A stretch of DNA of 64,000 nucleotides from CANLBN01 sp034111645. Lineage in GTDB: Bacteria > Pseudomonadota > Gammaproteobacteria > Pseudomonadales > Cellvibrionaceae. How positions within the stretch are numbered: position 1 is the first letter of the stretch; each line of letters opens with the position of its first letter. Positions 62,151-64,000 of the stretch are shown in pieces. A program made the position numbers and the translations under genes. The notes below the pieces were generated by a model. That model was not told the origin of the DNA and did not search any database. It was given only the letters and a program-made list of their open reading frames with translations. The stretch lies in contig JAWUWW010000011.1 of the NCBI GenBank assembly GCA_034111645.1, forward strand, positions 62,001 to 126,000, in the 5' to 3' direction.

Positions 62151-62978
62151 TTACTTTTTATTACGACGGCGAACAATCATGCTATCAGTACGCTTGTTAG
62201 AGCGTGTCTTATAACCCTTAGCTGGTGTGCCCCATGGGCTCACCGGATGACGGCCACCAGATGTACGGCCTTCACCACCACCATGCGGGTGATCAACTGG
62301 GTTCATCGCAACACCGCGAACCGTTGGTCTTTTACCACGCCATCTTGAAGCACCAGCTTTACCTAACGAACGCAGACTGTGCTCTGAGTTAGAGACTTCG
62401 CCTAATGTCGCACGACAATCAGACAACACTCTTCTCATCTCACCGCTACGTAGTCGCAAGGTCGCATAAGCACCTTCTCGTGCAACTAATTGAGCCGAAG
62501 TTCCTGCAGAGCGAGCTATTTGCGCACCCTTACCTGGCTTCATTTCAACACAATGAATTGTGCTACCAACCGGTATATTTCGGATAGGCAATGTGTTGCC
62601 AGGCTTAATGCTAGAAGCATTTCCAGACTCAACAATGTCTCCCGCCTTTAGGCCTTTCGGAGCGATAATATAGCGACGCTCTCCATCGGCATAACAAACA
62701 AGAGCAATATTTGCAGTTCTATTCGGATCGTATTCTAAGCGCTCAACTGTCGCAGGAATACCATCTTTATCGCGTTTAAAATCAATTAAACGATAATGTT
62801 GCTTATGACCACCACCGATATGGCGAGTGGTAATACGACCGTTATTGTTGCGACCGCCAGACCTAGTTTGCTTTTCTAACAATGGGGCATGTGGCGCACC
62901 CTTGTACAAATCTTCGCTAACAATACTAACAACAAATCGACGACCTGCTGATGTTGGCTTGCGCTTTAATACTGCCAT
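62151..62978 (-). CDS. rplB: 50S ribosomal protein L2
   Basis: 275 residues. GGGHKQHYRLIDFKRDKDGIPA and VRGVAMNPVDHPHGGGEG, which carries the histidine implicated in peptidyl transfer, are intact. 3 bases after rplW and 63 before rpsS. Confidence 0.98.
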   Translation of the reverse strand: MAVLKRKPTSAGRRFVVSIVSEDLYKGAPHAPLLEKQTRSGGRNNNGRITTRHIGGGHKQHYRLIDFKRDKDGIPATVERLEYDPNRTANIALVCYADGERRYIIAPKGLKAGDIVESGNASSIKPGNTLPIRNIPVGSTIHCVEMKPGKGAQIARSAGTSAQLVAREGAYATLRLRSGEMRRVLSDCRATLGEVSNSEHSLRSLGKAGASRWRGKRPTVRGVAMNPVDHPHGGGEGRTSGGRHPVSPWGTPAKGYKTRSNKRTDSMIVRRRNKK

Positions 62979-62981
62979 TTC

Positions 62982-63278
62982 TTAAGCCCCCATCGCAAAA
63001 TCAATATCGTGACCATCAGCCAACTTAACATAGGCTTTTTTCCAGTCACTTCTTTTACCAAGACCATAACGCGTGCGCTTAGTCTTACCTTTCATCACTA
63101 GCGTACGAACGCCATCAACTTTAACATCAAACATTTTTTCAACAGCAGCCTTGATTTCTGGCTTGCTTGCAGTCTTGTTTACTTTAAAGACAACCTGATT
63201 TGAAGTTTCAGCTGAACCTACTGCCTTTTCGGAGACAACAGGTGCCAATAATATTTTTAATAGACGCTCCTGATTCAC
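62982..63278 (-). CDS. rplW: 50S ribosomal protein L23
   Basis: 98 residues; LLAPVVSEKAV and FDVKVDGVRTLVMKGKTKRTRYGLGKRSDWKKAYV are typical. It forms the exit-tunnel docking site. Its ATG overlaps the rplD stop by 4 bases. Confidence 0.98.
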   Translation of the reverse strand: MNQERLLKILLAPVVSEKAVGSAETSNQVVFKVNKTASKPEIKAAVEKMFDVKVDGVRTLVMKGKTKRTRYGLGKRSDWKKAYVKLADGHDIDFAMGA

Positions 63279-63889
63279 GACAACATCTCCTCAATTTTCT
63301 TAAGCGCTGCCACAGTGACAATCACTTTATCAAAGCCAACTAAGCTAACTGGGTCAATTGCCTCTGCATCAATAACGTCGACCTTATGAAGATTGCGCGC
63401 CGCTAAATATAAGTTTTCTGATAGCTCTTCAGTGACAATCAATGCGTCGGTAATATCATATTGAGCTAGTAACTTAACCAAATCTTTAGTTTTTGGTGCT
63501 GACAACTCAATAGCCTCTAAAACTACTAGGCGCTCTTGGCGAACTAACTCAGAGACTATGCACTGCATAGCTGCATGATACATTTTCTTATTTACTTTTT
63601 GCTCATAGTTGCGTGGCTGTGCAGCAAATGTTACGCCACCGCTGCGCCAAATAGGACTGCTCGATGTACCAGCACGTGCACGACCACTACCTTTTTGAGC
63701 CCAAGGCTTTTTACCACCGCCGGCAACTGCCGCGCGATTTTTCTGAGCTTTAGTGCCCTGACGAGCTGCTGCCTGGTAAGCAACCACTACCTGATGGACT
63801 AAATCTGGATTATATTCACGACCAAAAGCTGAATCTGCTATACCAACCGCGCCATTTGCACCATTTGGTGTTGTAATACTTAATTCCAT
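63275..63889 (-). CDS. rplD: 50S ribosomal protein L4
   Basis: 204 residues. The central loop GGGKKPWAQKGSGRARAGTSSSPIWRSGGVTF is complete. In E. coli L4 autoregulates the S10 operon. ATG overlaps the rplC stop as TAATG. Confidence 0.98.
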   Translation of the reverse strand: MELSITTPNGANGAVGIADSAFGREYNPDLVHQVVVAYQAAARQGTKAQKNRAAVAGGGKKPWAQKGSGRARAGTSSSPIWRSGGVTFAAQPRNYEQKVNKKMYHAAMQCIVSELVRQERLVVLEAIELSAPKTKDLVKLLAQYDITDALIVTEELSENLYLAARNLHKVDVIDAEAIDPVSLVGFDKVIVTVAALKKIEEMLS

Positions 63890-64000
63890 TACTTACCTCC
63901 CAACTTCACAGCGGGACGCACTATCACATCTCCACCAGGAGCACCTGGAACGGCACCTTTAACTAACAACAAATTACGCTCTTCATCAATGCGAACGACT
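63889..64000 (-). CDS. rplC: 50S ribosomal protein L3, C-terminal fragment (cut by window edge)
   Basis: The last 36 sense codons are visible: a segment reading VVRIDEERNLLLVKGAVPG followed by the conserved C-terminal APGGDVIVRPAVK and GGK. This is the standard L3 end. The rest, and rpsJ upstream, lie beyond the window. Confidence 0.95.
   Translation of the reverse strand, partial: VVRIDEERNLLLVKGAVPGAPGGDVIVRPAVKLGGK

Noticed and set aside
1..64000. Mobile elements, prophage or CRISPR
   Set aside because: No transposase, integrase, phage gene, terminal inverted repeats with target duplications, or regularly spaced repeats were seen; gene order is largely conserved housekeeping synteny.

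Overview
The window is chromosomal DNA of a marine, proteorhodopsin-type gammaproteobacterium. Three things support this. First, it carries conserved gammaproteobacterial neighbourhoods: rplM-rpsI-petA-petB/C-sspA-sspB, ssb/MFS/uvrA, fabA-fabB, mltF-tadA and the S10-spc-alpha ribosomal protein run. Second, the DNA is AT-rich by eye. Third, its left edge holds the retinal pathway genes that normally accompany proteorhodopsin. An affiliation near the SAR92/Cellvibrionales group is plausible but is inference only. I see no insertion sequence, prophage, CRISPR array or rRNA. There is one tRNA, tRNA-Arg(ACG).

Layout. 1-4493 (+): crtI (partial)-crtB-crtY-blh-idi, a tightly overlapped operon for beta-carotene and retinal; the opsin itself must lie outside the window. 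4582-9136 (-): a ProXWV/OpuA-type quaternary-amine ABC importer whose permease has a long extra N-terminal part, translationally coupled to an alpha/beta hydrolase. 9568-14884: an exported metal-dependent hydrolase, an SDR, aliphatic amidase amiE with its AAA+ companion amiB, and a lipoprotein. 15249-28888: housekeeping and accessory genes (1-Cys peroxiredoxin, mltF, tadA, DUF1653, ferredoxin, a giant DUF2339 membrane protein, trhO, bolA, dusC, a stand-alone Anbu proteasome-like protease, an Aer-like chemoreceptor, tRNA-Arg, Yip1).

29065-37356: sspB, sspA, the cytochrome bc1 complex in which cytochrome b and c1 form one 741-residue polypeptide, Rieske petA, rpsI, rplM, galU, fabA and fabB. 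37582-43241: a two-component system (substrate-binding-protein-type sensor kinase plus NtrC-like regulator), another SDR, and the bicarbonate transporter SbtA with its PII-like regulator SbtB. 43506-50622: a Cache chemoreceptor, ssb, an MFS exporter and uvrA. 50765-64000 (-): the alpha, spc and S10 ribosomal protein operons with rpoA and secY, cut off inside rplC.

Taken together the window suggests an aerobic heterotroph that can supplement respiration with light. It carries retinal synthesis, bc1 respiration, sodium-driven bicarbonate import for anaplerosis, uptake of betaine-type osmolytes, and nitrogen scavenging from amides. The most unusual items are the cytochrome b-c1 fusion with two additional membrane segments, the enlarged betaine permease with its coupled hydrolase, SbtA/SbtB in what looks like a non-autotroph, and the lone Anbu gene that overlaps dusC tail to tail.
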